64,000 bases of DNA from Actinobacteria bacterium UBA2272 (GTDB taxonomy: Bacteria > Actinomycetota > Coriobacteriia > Anaerosomatales > Anaerosomataceae). Shown here one piece after another: positions 49,970-58,604 of this stretch (position 1 is its first letter; the number at the start of each line of letters is the position of its first letter). The DNA lies in contig DDXA01000001.1 in NCBI GenBank assembly GCA_002347725.1, forward strand, positions 1 through 64,000. The letters run 5' to 3'. A model generated the notes under the pieces. It did not search any database. It was not told where the DNA came from and saw only the letters and a list, made by a program, of their open reading frames with translations. The position numbers and the translations under genes were made by a program.

Positions 49970-51676
49970 ATGGAGCACAGCACCCACCACGACGTCGCGC
50001 ATCACGAAGACGAACTCGCCGTCTGGCAGGCGGAGCTCGCCGAGATCGACCGGGCGATCGAGCGCTGCGAGTCGTTCAAGACACAGACGTTCGTCTTCGG
50101 TACCGGCGGTATCGTGCTGCTGGCCAGCGCGGCGTTCGAGACCGGCTCGGCAGGCACGGTCGCCGCGCCGCTCATCTTGCTCCTGATCGGCGTGGTGAGC
50201 GCATTCCTCGGCATGTTCCTGGTGGATCGCGACGAGGCGATCCTCGCGCTTCTCAACTACCGGGAGTCGGTGATCAAGCCCCGCGTCCGGGAGATCGTGG
50301 GAGATGAGAACGTCCTCGCCTCCTGGGAATTCTTCAATCGCGAGGTGTACGGCCGGAACCGGCCGCTGTTGCGCAAGTTCGCCCATCGGCTGACGGCGCC
50401 GTTCCCGCACGCGCTGTTCTACGTGTCGGGCGTGGGCTCGTACGGCTATCTGGTGTACTTGCGCCTGGCGACGACCGCGATCGATGGCGCCGGGTGGGCC
50501 TGGGCGCTCGCGTTGGCGGGAGCGGCCCTCGTCTACTCGTGGACTGCGGCGCTGCTCACGGGCGGGCAGTGGGCGCAGATCGGCTCGCCGACCGGCGAGC
50601 GGGGCATCCCGTTCCTGAGGAGACGTACGCGCACGCGGCTGCCCCGGCCCGACGGGTGGTCTCCCGGCGACCCGCACGCACACACGAACTGGAGCGACGG
50701 CTGGCGCTCGGTGTGGGGGCAGATCGCCTCGGCCGAGCGTCGTGACCTACAGTGGCTCGCGATCACCGATCACGCCGGCCGGGTGGGCGAGGACTGGCGG
50801 GGGTACGTGGACACGCTCACCGAGGTGGAGCGTCGTCTCGGCGCGGTGACTGTCGTCCCCGGTATCGAAGTGACGGTCGTGGACGGTCCCCACGGTGAGG
50901 TGTGCGGTGACATGCTCGTGTACGGCTGGCCCTCGCACGGTGCGCCGCCTCCGGGCGATCGCGTGTCATCTCCCGCCAGCGTTCTGGCCAGACTCGCCGA
51001 GATGCCGGCCGCCTTCGGTGTGGCTGCTCACCCGTTCAATGGCGGGGCGCCCGGGGCGAAGGGGATCCTCGGGCTGCCGTTCGGGGCACCGGCGTGGACG
51101 GATTGGGCGGCCAGCGGTCTGGCCTGCATGGAGCTGCTGTCGTTCGAGCGCGTGGCGTCCGAGGCGGCACTCGAGCACTGGTTCGGCACGCTCGACGCCG
51201 CATGCGAAGGAGCACGACCCGTGATGGCGATGGCAGGTACGGACTCGCATATCCCGTGGCATGCGCCGGGATCGCGGGGGGTGACCTGGGTGAGCCATAC
51301 CGGTACGGGCCGTCCGGACGCTCGCGCGGTACTCGCGGCGCTTCAGGCGGGACGTTCGGTCGTCTCGGGTGTCGGCGACTTCGGCACGATCCACATCGGC
51401 GGCGCCGGACCCGGCGAGCGCATCGATGCAGCCGATTCTCACTCGGTCACGTGCACGCAGCGCCCTGCGCGCGGCCGACGCGCGGTGCGTGTGACGCTTT
51501 ACGGGCGTGGTCGTCGTGTTCTGGAGACAGCCGAGGGGCCGTTCGAGTCGACCTTCACCCGTGCGTGCGCGCTCGAGGCGCCCGGGTACGTCGTCGCTCG
51601 CTTCGAGTTCGTGGCGGCCGGCAGGTCCGGCGGACACGCCGCGGATGTCTGGACGAACCCGGTCTTCCTCGACTGA
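49970..51676 (+). CDS. Membrane-anchored PHP-domain phosphoesterase
   Basis: The 568 residues have an N-terminal membrane module with two helical hairpins (about 41-57, 64-84 and 146-166, 178-198) separated by a charged segment with a possible coiled-coil start. A PHP domain fills about 232-460: DPHAHTNWSDG (His236, His238, Asp243), AITDHAG (His268), GIEVTVV (Glu300), AAHPFNG (His354) and AGTDSHIPW (Asp425, His427) provide the expected metal ligands. A beta-rich C-terminal domain follows. PHP enzymes hydrolyse phosphoesters; the substrate here is unknown. The catalytic domain is probably cytosolic, but topology is not certain. Confidence 0.85.
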   Translation: MEHSTHHDVAHHEDELAVWQAELAEIDRAIERCESFKTQTFVFGTGGIVLLASAAFETGSAGTVAAPLILLLIGVVSAFLGMFLVDRDEAILALLNYRESVIKPRVREIVGDENVLASWEFFNREVYGRNRPLLRKFAHRLTAPFPHALFYVSGVGSYGYLVYLRLATTAIDGAGWAWALALAGAALVYSWTAALLTGGQWAQIGSPTGERGIPFLRRRTRTRLPRPDGWSPGDPHAHTNWSDGWRSVWGQIASAERRDLQWLAITDHAGRVGEDWRGYVDTLTEVERRLGAVTVVPGIEVTVVDGPHGEVCGDMLVYGWPSHGAPPPGDRVSSPASVLARLAEMPAAFGVAAHPFNGGAPGAKGILGLPFGAPAWTDWAASGLACMELLSFERVASEAALEHWFGTLDAACEGARPVMAMAGTDSHIPWHAPGSRGVTWVSHTGTGRPDARAVLAALQAGRSVVSGVGDFGTIHIGGAGPGERIDAADSHSVTCTQRPARGRRAVRVTLYGRGRRVLETAEGPFESTFTRACALEAPGYVVARFEFVAAGRSGGHAADVWTNPVFLD

Positions 51677-51703
51677 CAGCCCCGCCTGACGCTGGCGCGA
51701 GTG

Positions 51704-52381
51704 CTAGATCACGCCGAGTCCGTCGAGCACGAACCGGCCTCCCAGGTAGACAAGGAACAGGGCCAGCGCGCCGATGACCAGGCGGTACGGTCGTTCGGGC
51801 AGCAGCCCGCGCCCGCGAGAGACCGCCGCGATCACGAACCCGTACCACGCGATGTCGGCCAGTTGGTGGCCGATGAAGAATGCGACGACCCCGAGCGCGC
51901 CGATGGCAAGCCCGTCTGAGGCCAGCTTCACGCCGATAGTCGCCCACCACAGCGTCCAGTACGGGTTGGAGAGGCTCACCGTGACGCCCTGCAGTATGGG
52001 GCCGAAGCGCGACTCCGTGGCCGCAGGTCCGGCTGTGGGTACGATGGTCCCGCTGAGCGCGCCGCGCAGGAGGTCCTGGCCCATCCACAGCAAGATGGCA
52101 CCTCCGACAAGCGCCAGGCCGGTCGCGACCGTGGCGTGACGAAGTACGTTTTGCAGCCCGAACGCGAACCCGATGAGCAGCGTCCCCTCCAGAAGCGCGT
52201 GGCCGACGAGCATGAGCGCAGCCGAGAGCGCGCCGCGCGTCATGGTGCGCGTGATCGTCACCGTCAGGTAGGGACCGGGCGACATCGCACCTGACAGGCC
52301 TACGACGAAGGCGGCGCCTCCGAGCGCGAGCGCTTGTGCCAGCTGCCCGCTCACGTGAGGGGAGCCGGTGTGCGGGTGCAT
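51704..52381 (-). CDS. LysE/RhtB family amino-acid exporter
   Basis: Membrane protein of 225 residues with about six hydrophobic segments. The N-terminal VVGLSGAMSPGPYLTVTITR matches the conserved G-x-x-x-P-G-P motif of LysE-type exporters, and VTVSLSNPYWTLWWATIG is the second family signature. The substrate cannot be deduced. No clear ribosome-binding site precedes the ATG at 52381, so it may depend on the upstream amidase transcript (54 bp away, same strand). It converges with the PHP gene. Confidence 0.86.
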   Translation of the reverse strand: MHPHTGSPHVSGQLAQALALGGAAFVVGLSGAMSPGPYLTVTITRTMTRGALSAALMLVGHALLEGTLLIGFAFGLQNVLRHATVATGLALVGGAILLWMGQDLLRGALSGTIVPTAGPAATESRFGPILQGVTVSLSNPYWTLWWATIGVKLASDGLAIGALGVVAFFIGHQLADIAWYGFVIAAVSRGRGLLPERPYRLVIGALALFLVYLGGRFVLDGLGVI

Positions 52382-52435
52382 GGGCGGATAGCGGTCTGCA
52401 TAGTGGTATCGTAGCGCAGCGCGCGGCGCCGTCGC

Positions 52436-54160
52436 TTACCGCGGCGGCAGTACCCGTCGCGCTTTCGCCAGCTCCCACTCGAGCAGGTAGGAGAGCGCCT
52501 GGGGGCCGCCCATCATCGTGAACGAGCGGATCCGCGCGGTGTCGTGCATGATCCACTCGCGCGTGAAGCCGGGCAGGTACTTGGCCCCGCACAGCACGAT
52601 CGGCTCATCGGTGCGGCCGGCTATCGAGCCGGCGACGAGCGCGTCGGGGAAGTCCGAGCCCGTGGCCACGAACGGCCGCACGTCGCCACTCGGCCAGAAG
52701 CGTTTGACTACCTTGAGGTTTGTCGCGTAGCGGTCCGCGCCGTAGAGCCACTCCGTCCGGACGCGGGTCCTCAGTGCGCTGTTCAGCAGTGGCTCCGAGA
52801 TGACCGCCGGCCCACCGATAGCGTACGCATCTGTCAGGTCCCCGGCGTTGTCGTCGAGGAACGCGGCGGTCTGCGTGGGCAGCGTGCTGCGCTGCACGAG
52901 CAGGATGGGGGACGCTGTAGCAGCCGCGTACGCCGAAGCCGAGACGGCATCGGGATACGTCTCGCCGTTGACGAAGATGACCTGTCCGCTACCCGGGCCG
53001 ATCTCGCGTGCGATGAGCGCGGCCGTCTCGTAGCGGTTGATGCCGGCGATCCGGGCGACCATGGTGGTCTCGATGCTCGCCGCGGCGGCGGCTTCGGTGG
53101 CCACTGCCGAGGAGAGCGCCTGCGCTCCGCCGAGCAGCACGATGGTCTCAGGGCCGAGCGCGGTGATCGCCTCTGCCGCAGCCGGACCTATCCGGTCGGC
53201 GGGCGCGAGGAGCACGGGGGCGTCCAGATGCTGCGACAGCGGCGCGGCCGCCAGGGCGTCCGGCCACTGCTCGCCGGATGCGACGATCACGGTATCGGCA
53301 CCGTCGGGCCATGCGGATCGGGCGGCTGCCGCTGCCGTCGCGTAGCGGTCCGGTCCCTCGATCCGCTGCTCACGCGGCTTGTGGGGGTCGCTCGCCAGGT
53401 AGCGTTCGATTCCATCGGCGATGCCGACGGCGGCACGCCGCCGGAACGACGCGCTCAGCAACTTGGCGCGATCGTTCGGGTTGGAGAGGAACGCAACCTC
53501 GACGAGGGCTGCGGGCATGTTCGCCCACCGGATCACGTAGTAGCCGACGTCGTCTACCCTTCTGCTGTACGTCCCTGCCGACGCGACGACGCCCTGCTGC
53601 ACATAGGTCGCCAGTCGCTGCGAGAGGATCCGGTCGGTATCCGTCTCCCAGCTGTTGTAGAAGGTCTCGGTGCCCGTGGCACTCGAGCCGCCAGCGTTGT
53701 TGTGGATCGAGACGAACACATCGGCGCCCCACAGGTTGGCAGAATCGCAACGGGCCTGCAGGTCGTCGTAGGCCACGGCGCTGCCATCGGGTGTGTAGCT
53801 GTAGACACCGGTCTTTCCGTCGGCGTAGAGATAGTAGGTCTGCGCCGCCTCGTCCCAGTGCCAGGTGGGTCGGTCGCCGTTCTCTATCGTGTAGTCTCCC
53901 GTGCGGCTCATGTTCACGCGATGGCCGCGCACGATGAGCTCGGTGCGCGTCTCCAGGGCGATGAGGAGGTTGATCCACTGCTCCTCCACGCCTGCGTACA
54001 CGGCGCCGGGGTAGCGACCGCCATGTCCGGGATCGATGAAGATGGATGCGGCGCGCGCAGGCGAAGGAGTGAGGAAGGTGATGAGCGCGACGAACGCCGT
54101 GGCGAGCTGGAGCGCGCGCGTGCGGCGGATGCGGTCTACGACGGTGGGCTGCGGCTGCAT
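52436..54160 (-). CDS. N-acetylmuramoyl-L-alanine amidase with three CWB2 repeats
   Basis: Secreted peptidoglycan amidase of 574 residues. A hydrophobic signal segment (about 16-37) precedes an amidase_3 domain (38-255): zinc ligands His46 in IDPGHGG, Glu60 or 59 in GVEEQWINL and His153 in VSIHNNAGG, and catalytic Glu221 in LVEVAFLSNP. Three CWB2 repeats (from 267: RIEGPDRYATAAAAA, RIAGINRYETAALIA, LYGADRYATNLKVV) anchor it to the wall. The start at 54160 is supported by GGGAG 8-12 bases upstream. Architecture resembles clostridial Cwp amidases and suggests a role in cell separation or wall turnover. Confidence 0.93.
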   Translation of the reverse strand: MQPQPTVVDRIRRTRALQLATAFVALITFLTPSPARAASIFIDPGHGGRYPGAVYAGVEEQWINLLIALETRTELIVRGHRVNMSRTGDYTIENGDRPTWHWDEAAQTYYLYADGKTGVYSYTPDGSAVAYDDLQARCDSANLWGADVFVSIHNNAGGSSATGTETFYNSWETDTDRILSQRLATYVQQGVVASAGTYSRRVDDVGYYVIRWANMPAALVEVAFLSNPNDRAKLLSASFRRRAAVGIADGIERYLASDPHKPREQRIEGPDRYATAAAAARSAWPDGADTVIVASGEQWPDALAAAPLSQHLDAPVLLAPADRIGPAAAEAITALGPETIVLLGGAQALSSAVATEAAAAASIETTMVARIAGINRYETAALIAREIGPGSGQVIFVNGETYPDAVSASAYAAATASPILLVQRSTLPTQTAAFLDDNAGDLTDAYAIGGPAVISEPLLNSALRTRVRTEWLYGADRYATNLKVVKRFWPSGDVRPFVATGSDFPDALVAGSIAGRTDEPIVLCGAKYLPGFTREWIMHDTARIRSFTMMGGPQALSYLLEWELAKARRVLPPR

Positions 54161-54536
54161 CGGTGGCTCCCTGTCGGGGTCCAGCAGGTTCCAGTAAAGC
54201 ACATCGGCACTGCGTCGTGCAGGCGATCCGTGGTGGAGGAGGTCGCGTCGTTCGACCGGGCGATGATGTTACGGCCAATTACGCATACGGCGGTTCCCCA
54301 ACGGCGTACACTCATCTAGAATGTCGGCACCGGGGCGCCATCGTCGGAGTACTCGCACACCAAAGTCGACGGCGCAGCCATAGCAGCTCTCATCGGACCA
54401 GGCTCGCCCGTTGCGGCACTCGGCGGAGCCTGGTCGTGTCGTATCCGGGATCGGGCTCACGCGGTACAGCAGGTATGTAAGGCCGGCACGGTCCTTCGTG
54501 GAACGGGCGGCTCTAGTCGAGGAGGCGGCGCGCAGT
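54161..54536. other. Divergent intergenic region between the amidase and guaB3
   Basis: This 376-bp region must hold both divergent promoters. For guaB3, TAGAAT at 54317-54322 is a possible -10 with only a weak -35 (TTCCCC, 17 bp upstream). A 10-bp hairpin, GACCAGGCTC with GAGCCTGGTC (54396-54405/54426-54435), lies in the predicted guaB3 leader. I found no convincing promoter for the amidase and no small gene or known riboswitch. Confidence 0.4.
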
Positions 54537-55709
54537 ATGGAGATGGAGATCGGACGCGGCAAGACGGCACGTCAGGCATTTGGTTTCGACGATATCGCGA
54601 TCGTTCCGAGCCGTCGCACACGCGACCCTCGGGACGTGAACATCGGCTGGGAGTTCTCGTTCCGCGGACGTGACTACGAGTTCGCGCTGCCGGTCCTCGC
54701 CTCGGCGATGGACGGCGTTGTGGATCCGGCGTTCGCTGTCGCCATGGGCAAACTCGGCGGGCTGGCCGTGCTCAACCTCGAGGGCATCCAGACCAGGTAC
54801 GAGGATCCCTCGCCCCATCTGGACGCCATCGCGTCGTTCTCACACGAAGAGGCGACACGCAAGATGCAGGAGATCTACCGCGAGGACGTCAAGGCGGAAC
54901 TCATCACGCGTCGGGTCAAGGAAGTGAAGGATGGCGGCGTTCTGGCGGCCGCCTCGCTCACTCCCCAGAACGTCGAGCGGTACATCGACGCGGCGATGGC
55001 CGGCGGTCTGGATATCCTGGTCATCCAGGGCACGGTCGTCTCCGCCGAGCATGTCTCGAGCTACGACAAGCCGCTCGACCTCAACGCGTTCATCCGCGAC
55101 CTCGATCTGCCCGTCATCGTCGGCGGCTGCTGCAGCTACCAGGGCGCGCTGCACCTCATGCGCACGGGCGCCGTCGGTGTGCTCGTGGGCGTCGGTCCCG
55201 GTCATGCCTGCACGTCGCGGCGCGTGCTCGGCATCGGCGTGCCGCAGGCCACCGCGATCGCCGATGCGGCTGCGGCGCGGATGCGTCACCTGGACGAGAC
55301 CGGATCGTACTGTCACGTCATCGCTGACGGTGGCATGCGGACCGGTGGCGACCTTGCCAAGGCGGTCGCGTGCGGAGCCGACAGCGTGATGATCGGCTCG
55401 CCGCTCGCGGCTGCCAGCGAGGCGCCCGGGCGTGGCTACCACTGGGGTATGGCGACGTTCCATCCCGACCTGCCGCGTGGCACGCGCGTCAAGGCCGGTC
55501 AGAAGGGTACGCTTCAGGAGATCCTCATCGGTCCGGCCCGCGAGAACGACGGTACGCTGAACCTACTCGGCGGTCTGCGCACTTCGATGGCCACGACGGG
55601 ATACGAGAACCTGAAGGCGTTTCAGAAGGCCGAGGTCATGGTCGCGCCCGCGCTGCAGACGGAGGGCAAGGTCCTCCAGCAGTCGCAGGGCGTCGGCATG
55701 GGCCGATAG
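54537..55709 (+). CDS. guaB3: GuaB3-family IMP dehydrogenase-related protein
   Basis: TIM-barrel enzyme of 390 residues without the CBS pair of classical IMP dehydrogenase. It starts MEMEIGRGKTARQAFGFDDI behind GAGGAGG. Motifs are LASAMDGVVDPAFAVAMGK, LNLEGIQTRYEDPSPHLD, ELITRRVKEV and GVGPGHACTSRRVLGIGVPQ, where Cys225 is the predicted catalytic cysteine; VIADGGMRTGGDLAKA and APGRGYHWGMATFHPDLPRG follow. It resembles, from memory, cyanobacterial GuaB3, reported as a GMP reductase, more than mycobacterial GuaB3, which lacks the cysteine. Location 10 bp before guaA would equally fit IMP to XMP conversion. Confidence 0.9.
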   Translation: MEMEIGRGKTARQAFGFDDIAIVPSRRTRDPRDVNIGWEFSFRGRDYEFALPVLASAMDGVVDPAFAVAMGKLGGLAVLNLEGIQTRYEDPSPHLDAIASFSHEEATRKMQEIYREDVKAELITRRVKEVKDGGVLAAASLTPQNVERYIDAAMAGGLDILVIQGTVVSAEHVSSYDKPLDLNAFIRDLDLPVIVGGCCSYQGALHLMRTGAVGVLVGVGPGHACTSRRVLGIGVPQATAIADAAAARMRHLDETGSYCHVIADGGMRTGGDLAKAVACGADSVMIGSPLAAASEAPGRGYHWGMATFHPDLPRGTRVKAGQKGTLQEILIGPARENDGTLNLLGGLRTSMATTGYENLKAFQKAEVMVAPALQTEGKVLQQSQGVGMGR

Positions 55710-55719
55710 GGAGACCCGG

Positions 55720-57267
55720 GTGACCTACCACGACGAGCAGCCTGCGGTATTCGTCCTCGACTTCGGTGCGCAGTACGCGCAGCTGATCGCGCGGCGCGTG
55801 CGAGAGGCGCGCGTCTACTCGGAGATCGTCCCGTACGACATCAAAGCCGAGGAGGTGGCCGAGCGCAGACCGGCGGCCATCATCTTGTCGGGCGGGCCCG
55901 CGAGCGTCTATGCCGAGGGCGCGCCGCATCTCGACCCGGGCGTGCTCGAACTCGGGATCCCGGTGCTCGGCTTCTGCTACGGCATCCAGGAGATGGCGTT
56001 GCATCTCGGTGGCGACATCCCGCGCACCGACATCGGTGAGTACGGGTTTGCCGAGCTCACGGTGGTCGGTGACGGCGGGCAGCTTCTGGTCGGCCTGCCT
56101 GAGACCTCGCAGTGCTGGATGAGCCACCGCGACAGTGTGGGTACGGCCCCGGAGGGCTTCACGGTCACCGCGTGCACGCCCACGACCGGCATCGCGGCTA
56201 TGGAGGATCCGGCCAGGAAGCTCTACGCGACGCAGTTCCACCCCGAGGTAGCGCACACCGAGTGCGGCCAGCAGATCATCCGCACGTTCCTGCACGACAT
56301 CGCCGGTATCCCGCCGGTGTGGACGATGGTGAACATCATCGACGAGACGGTCGAGCGCGTGCGCGAGCAGGTCGGTGGCGACCGCGTGATCTGCGGTCTC
56401 TCGGGTGGTGTGGACTCGAGCGTCGTGGCCGCGCTGCTCCACCGGGCCATCGGCGACCAGCTCACCTGCGTGTTCGTCGATCACGGGATGCTTCGCCTCG
56501 ATGAAGCCGAGCAGGTCGTTCGTACGTTCCGCGACCAGTTCCACATCGACCTCGTGCACGTGGAGGCCGAGGAGCGCTATCTCTCGCTCCTGGCCGGTGT
56601 GAGCGATCCCGAGCTCAAGCGCCGCATCATCGGTGAGGAGTTCTGGAAGGTCTTCTTCGACGAGGCCACCAGGCTCGAAGGGGTCAAGTGGCTCGCGCAG
56701 GGGACGCTGTACCCGGACGTCATCGAGAGCGGCAACAAGACCGCCGCCAAGATCAAGAGCCACCACAACCTGATCCCGTTCCCTGCAGGCGTTCACTTCG
56801 ACCTTATCGAGCCTCTGAAGGCGCTCTTCAAAGACGAGGTACGCGCCGCGGGCTCAGAACTCGGTCTGCCCGACGAGATGGTGCACCGGCAGCCGTTCCC
56901 GGGGCCGGGACTCGCTGTCCGCATCATCGGCGAGATCACGCACGAGAAGCTCGAGACGCTACGCCGGGCCGACGCGATCATCCGTGAGGAGATCGGCGCC
57001 TGGGACACGGAGCGCAGCGTGTGGCAGTACTTCGGTGTCCTCCCGGACATCAGGAGCGTCGGCGTCATGGGCGACGAGCGTACCTACGGGCGCCCGATCA
57101 TCATCCGGGCGGTGGCCTCGGCAGATGCCATGACCGCCGACTGGGCGCGGTTGCCGCACGATCTGCTCGCGAAGATGAGCAACCGGATCATCAACGAGGT
57201 GGAGGGCATCAACCGTGTCGCGTACGACATAACGAGCAAGCCGCCCGGAACCATCGAGTGGGAATAG
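55720..57267 (+). CDS. guaA: GMP synthase (glutamine-hydrolysing)
   Basis: Converts XMP to GMP with glutamine and ATP. The 515 residues have a class I amidotransferase domain with nucleophile Cys86 in VLGFCYGIQEMA and His/Glu in FHPEVAHTECG, then the ATP-pyrophosphatase P-loop GLSGGVDSSVVAALLHRAIG, and the dimerisation domain ending YDITSKPPGTIEWE, the standard C-terminus. GTG start, 10 bp after guaB3. Confidence 0.98.
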   Translation: MTYHDEQPAVFVLDFGAQYAQLIARRVREARVYSEIVPYDIKAEEVAERRPAAIILSGGPASVYAEGAPHLDPGVLELGIPVLGFCYGIQEMALHLGGDIPRTDIGEYGFAELTVVGDGGQLLVGLPETSQCWMSHRDSVGTAPEGFTVTACTPTTGIAAMEDPARKLYATQFHPEVAHTECGQQIIRTFLHDIAGIPPVWTMVNIIDETVERVREQVGGDRVICGLSGGVDSSVVAALLHRAIGDQLTCVFVDHGMLRLDEAEQVVRTFRDQFHIDLVHVEAEERYLSLLAGVSDPELKRRIIGEEFWKVFFDEATRLEGVKWLAQGTLYPDVIESGNKTAAKIKSHHNLIPFPAGVHFDLIEPLKALFKDEVRAAGSELGLPDEMVHRQPFPGPGLAVRIIGEITHEKLETLRRADAIIREEIGAWDTERSVWQYFGVLPDIRSVGVMGDERTYGRPIIIRAVASADAMTADWARLPHDLLAKMSNRIINEVEGINRVAYDITSKPPGTIEWE

Positions 57268-57284
57268 TACGCATACGGACGTAG

Positions 57285-57308
57285 GCGGCGCCGGGCGACC
57301 GGCGCCGC
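57285..57308 (+). terminator. Perfect 10-bp GC hairpin after guaA
   Basis: GCGGCGCCGG pairs with CCGGCGCCGC around GCGA, 17 bp after guaA. There is no T tract; it may attenuate rather than fully stop transcription before the chorismate mutase gene. Confidence 0.5.
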
Positions 57309-57338
57309 GCGTAGACCGAGCAGTGCGAGGAGCCGATC

Positions 57339-57617
57339 ATGAACGAGACACCGGATGCCCAGGCGAGGATCGCCGAGTACCGCACGCGTATCGATGAGAT
57401 CGACTGTCGCATCGTGGCACTGCTGAACGAGCGGGCCTCTCTCGCGCTTGCGATCCGCGAACTCAAGCCGCAGGTGCACATGGGCCTGTACGACCCGAAG
57501 CGTGAAGAGGAGATCTTCGGGCACCTCGCATCGTGCAACGAGGGACCGTTGTACGCCGAGAATCTGCGTGAGATCTACGAGGCGATCCTGCACGTGATGA
57601 AGGAGCTGAGGGACTGA
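57339..57617 (+). CDS. Chorismate mutase, AroQ type
   Basis: Converts chorismate to prephenate for Phe/Tyr synthesis. The 92 residues form the all-helical AroQ fold: RTRIDEIDCRIVALLNERAS gives the catalytic Arg/Asp helix, followed by LAIRELKPQ, YDPKREEEIF and LREIYEAILHVMKELRD. GAGGAG precedes the ATG. The TGA overlaps the ATG of the DAHP synthase gene (TGATG), so both proteins are made together and may form a complex. Confidence 0.93.
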   Translation: MNETPDAQARIAEYRTRIDEIDCRIVALLNERASLALAIRELKPQVHMGLYDPKREEEIFGHLASCNEGPLYAENLREIYEAILHVMKELRD

Positions 57618-58438
57618 TGGCAGCGCTCGAGCGGGGGAGCGGCGCCGGTTCCGGCGGCGCGGCGCGGCCGGCGGTCGTGCGGGATGGAGCGGTAACGATC
57701 ATCGCAGGTCCGTGCTCGGTGGAGACGCGCGACCAGATGGACGAGGTCGGCGCGGCGCTGGCTGAACTCGGCATACGCGTCATGCGCGGTGGCGCGTACA
57801 AGCCGCGAACGAGCCCGCACTCGTTCCAGGGGCTTGAGGAAGAAGGGCTGAAGATCCTGCGTGAGACCGCCGACAAGTACGGTCTCATCTTCGTAACCGA
57901 GGTGACGGACTCGGCGCACGTTGAGGTGGTTGACGCCTACGCGGACATCCTGCAGATCGGCACGCGCAACATGGCCAACTTCAGCCTGCTGAAGAAGATC
58001 GGACAGGCGACGGCCGAGAGCCACAAGCCCGTCGTCTTCAAGCGCGGCATGGCTGCGACGATCCAGGAGTGGCTGCAGGCAAGCGAGTACCTGACGATGC
58101 TCGGCAACGAGAACGTGATCTTGTGCGAGCGCGGGATACGCACCTTCGAGACGGCGACGCGTTTCACACTCGATATCAGCGCCGTCCCGGTGGTCAAGAA
58201 GCTCTCGCTCCTGCCGATCATCGTCGATGTCTCGCACCCGACCGGCCAGGCGGACCTCGTCCCGGCGGTTTCTCGTGCTGCGGTGGCGGTCGGCGCCGAC
58301 GGGCTCATGGTGGAGGCGCATCCGGATCCGCGCGCGGCGCTGTGCGACGGTCCGCAGTCGCTCGATCTTCCGGGGCTGCGCGCGCTCGTAGCCGAGCTCG
58401 CGCCGATCGCGTCCGCCGTCGGCAGGAGTCTTGGATAG
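57617..58438 (+). CDS. aroF: 3-deoxy-7-phosphoheptulonate (DAHP) synthase, AroF type I-beta
   Basis: First enzyme of the shikimate pathway. The 273 residues carry IIAGPCSVETRDQMDEVGAA, MRGGAYKPRTSPHSFQG, DILQIGTRNMANFSLLKKIG, FKRGMAATIQEWLQASEYL, CERGIRTFE, VDVSHPTGQADLV and VEAHPDPRAALCDGPQSL, all diagnostic of the unregulated KDO8P-like subfamily. There is no fused ferredoxin-like regulatory domain at the N-terminus (only about 27 low-complexity residues), so inhibition, if any, may come through the adjacent chorismate mutase. Confidence 0.95.
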   Translation: MAALERGSGAGSGGAARPAVVRDGAVTIIAGPCSVETRDQMDEVGAALAELGIRVMRGGAYKPRTSPHSFQGLEEEGLKILRETADKYGLIFVTEVTDSAHVEVVDAYADILQIGTRNMANFSLLKKIGQATAESHKPVVFKRGMAATIQEWLQASEYLTMLGNENVILCERGIRTFETATRFTLDISAVPVVKKLSLLPIIVDVSHPTGQADLVPAVSRAAVAVGADGLMVEAHPDPRAALCDGPQSLDLPGLRALVAELAPIASAVGRSLG

Positions 58439-58519
58439 CCGGGCGGGAACCGGCGCCATACGTGCGCAAGAAGGGAAAGAACCTTACGGAATCTTGTTGT
58501 GACCGCGCTCGCCTGAGAT

Positions 58520-58541
58520 AATCGTGATTGACTTCACGATT
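58520..58541 (+). promoter_or_regulatory. Perfect palindrome centred on a TTGACT -35-like hexamer
   Basis: AATCGTGA-TTGACT-TCACGATT: 8-bp arms enclose a -35-like hexamer exactly. It lies 63 bp before the GTG of the small zinc-ribbon gene and 82 bp after aroF. The -10 is unclear (TTTGCT at 18 bp is poor). The symmetry suggests an operator for a dimeric repressor or activator. The 166-bp gap contains no other recognisable element. Confidence 0.55.
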
Positions 58542-58604
58542 CGGCGGGATGTTTGCTGGTAGTGCAGGGCGGTCGGGGTTTCGAGGTTCAGGAAGGGCGT
58601 AGAC

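Noticed and set aside
52544..54319. A 591-codon plus-strand open frame opposite the CWB2 amidase.
   Set aside because: The minus-strand reading has a signal peptide, zinc-ligand motifs and CWB2 repeats. The plus-strand reading is a low-complexity Arg/Gly/Val-rich shadow.
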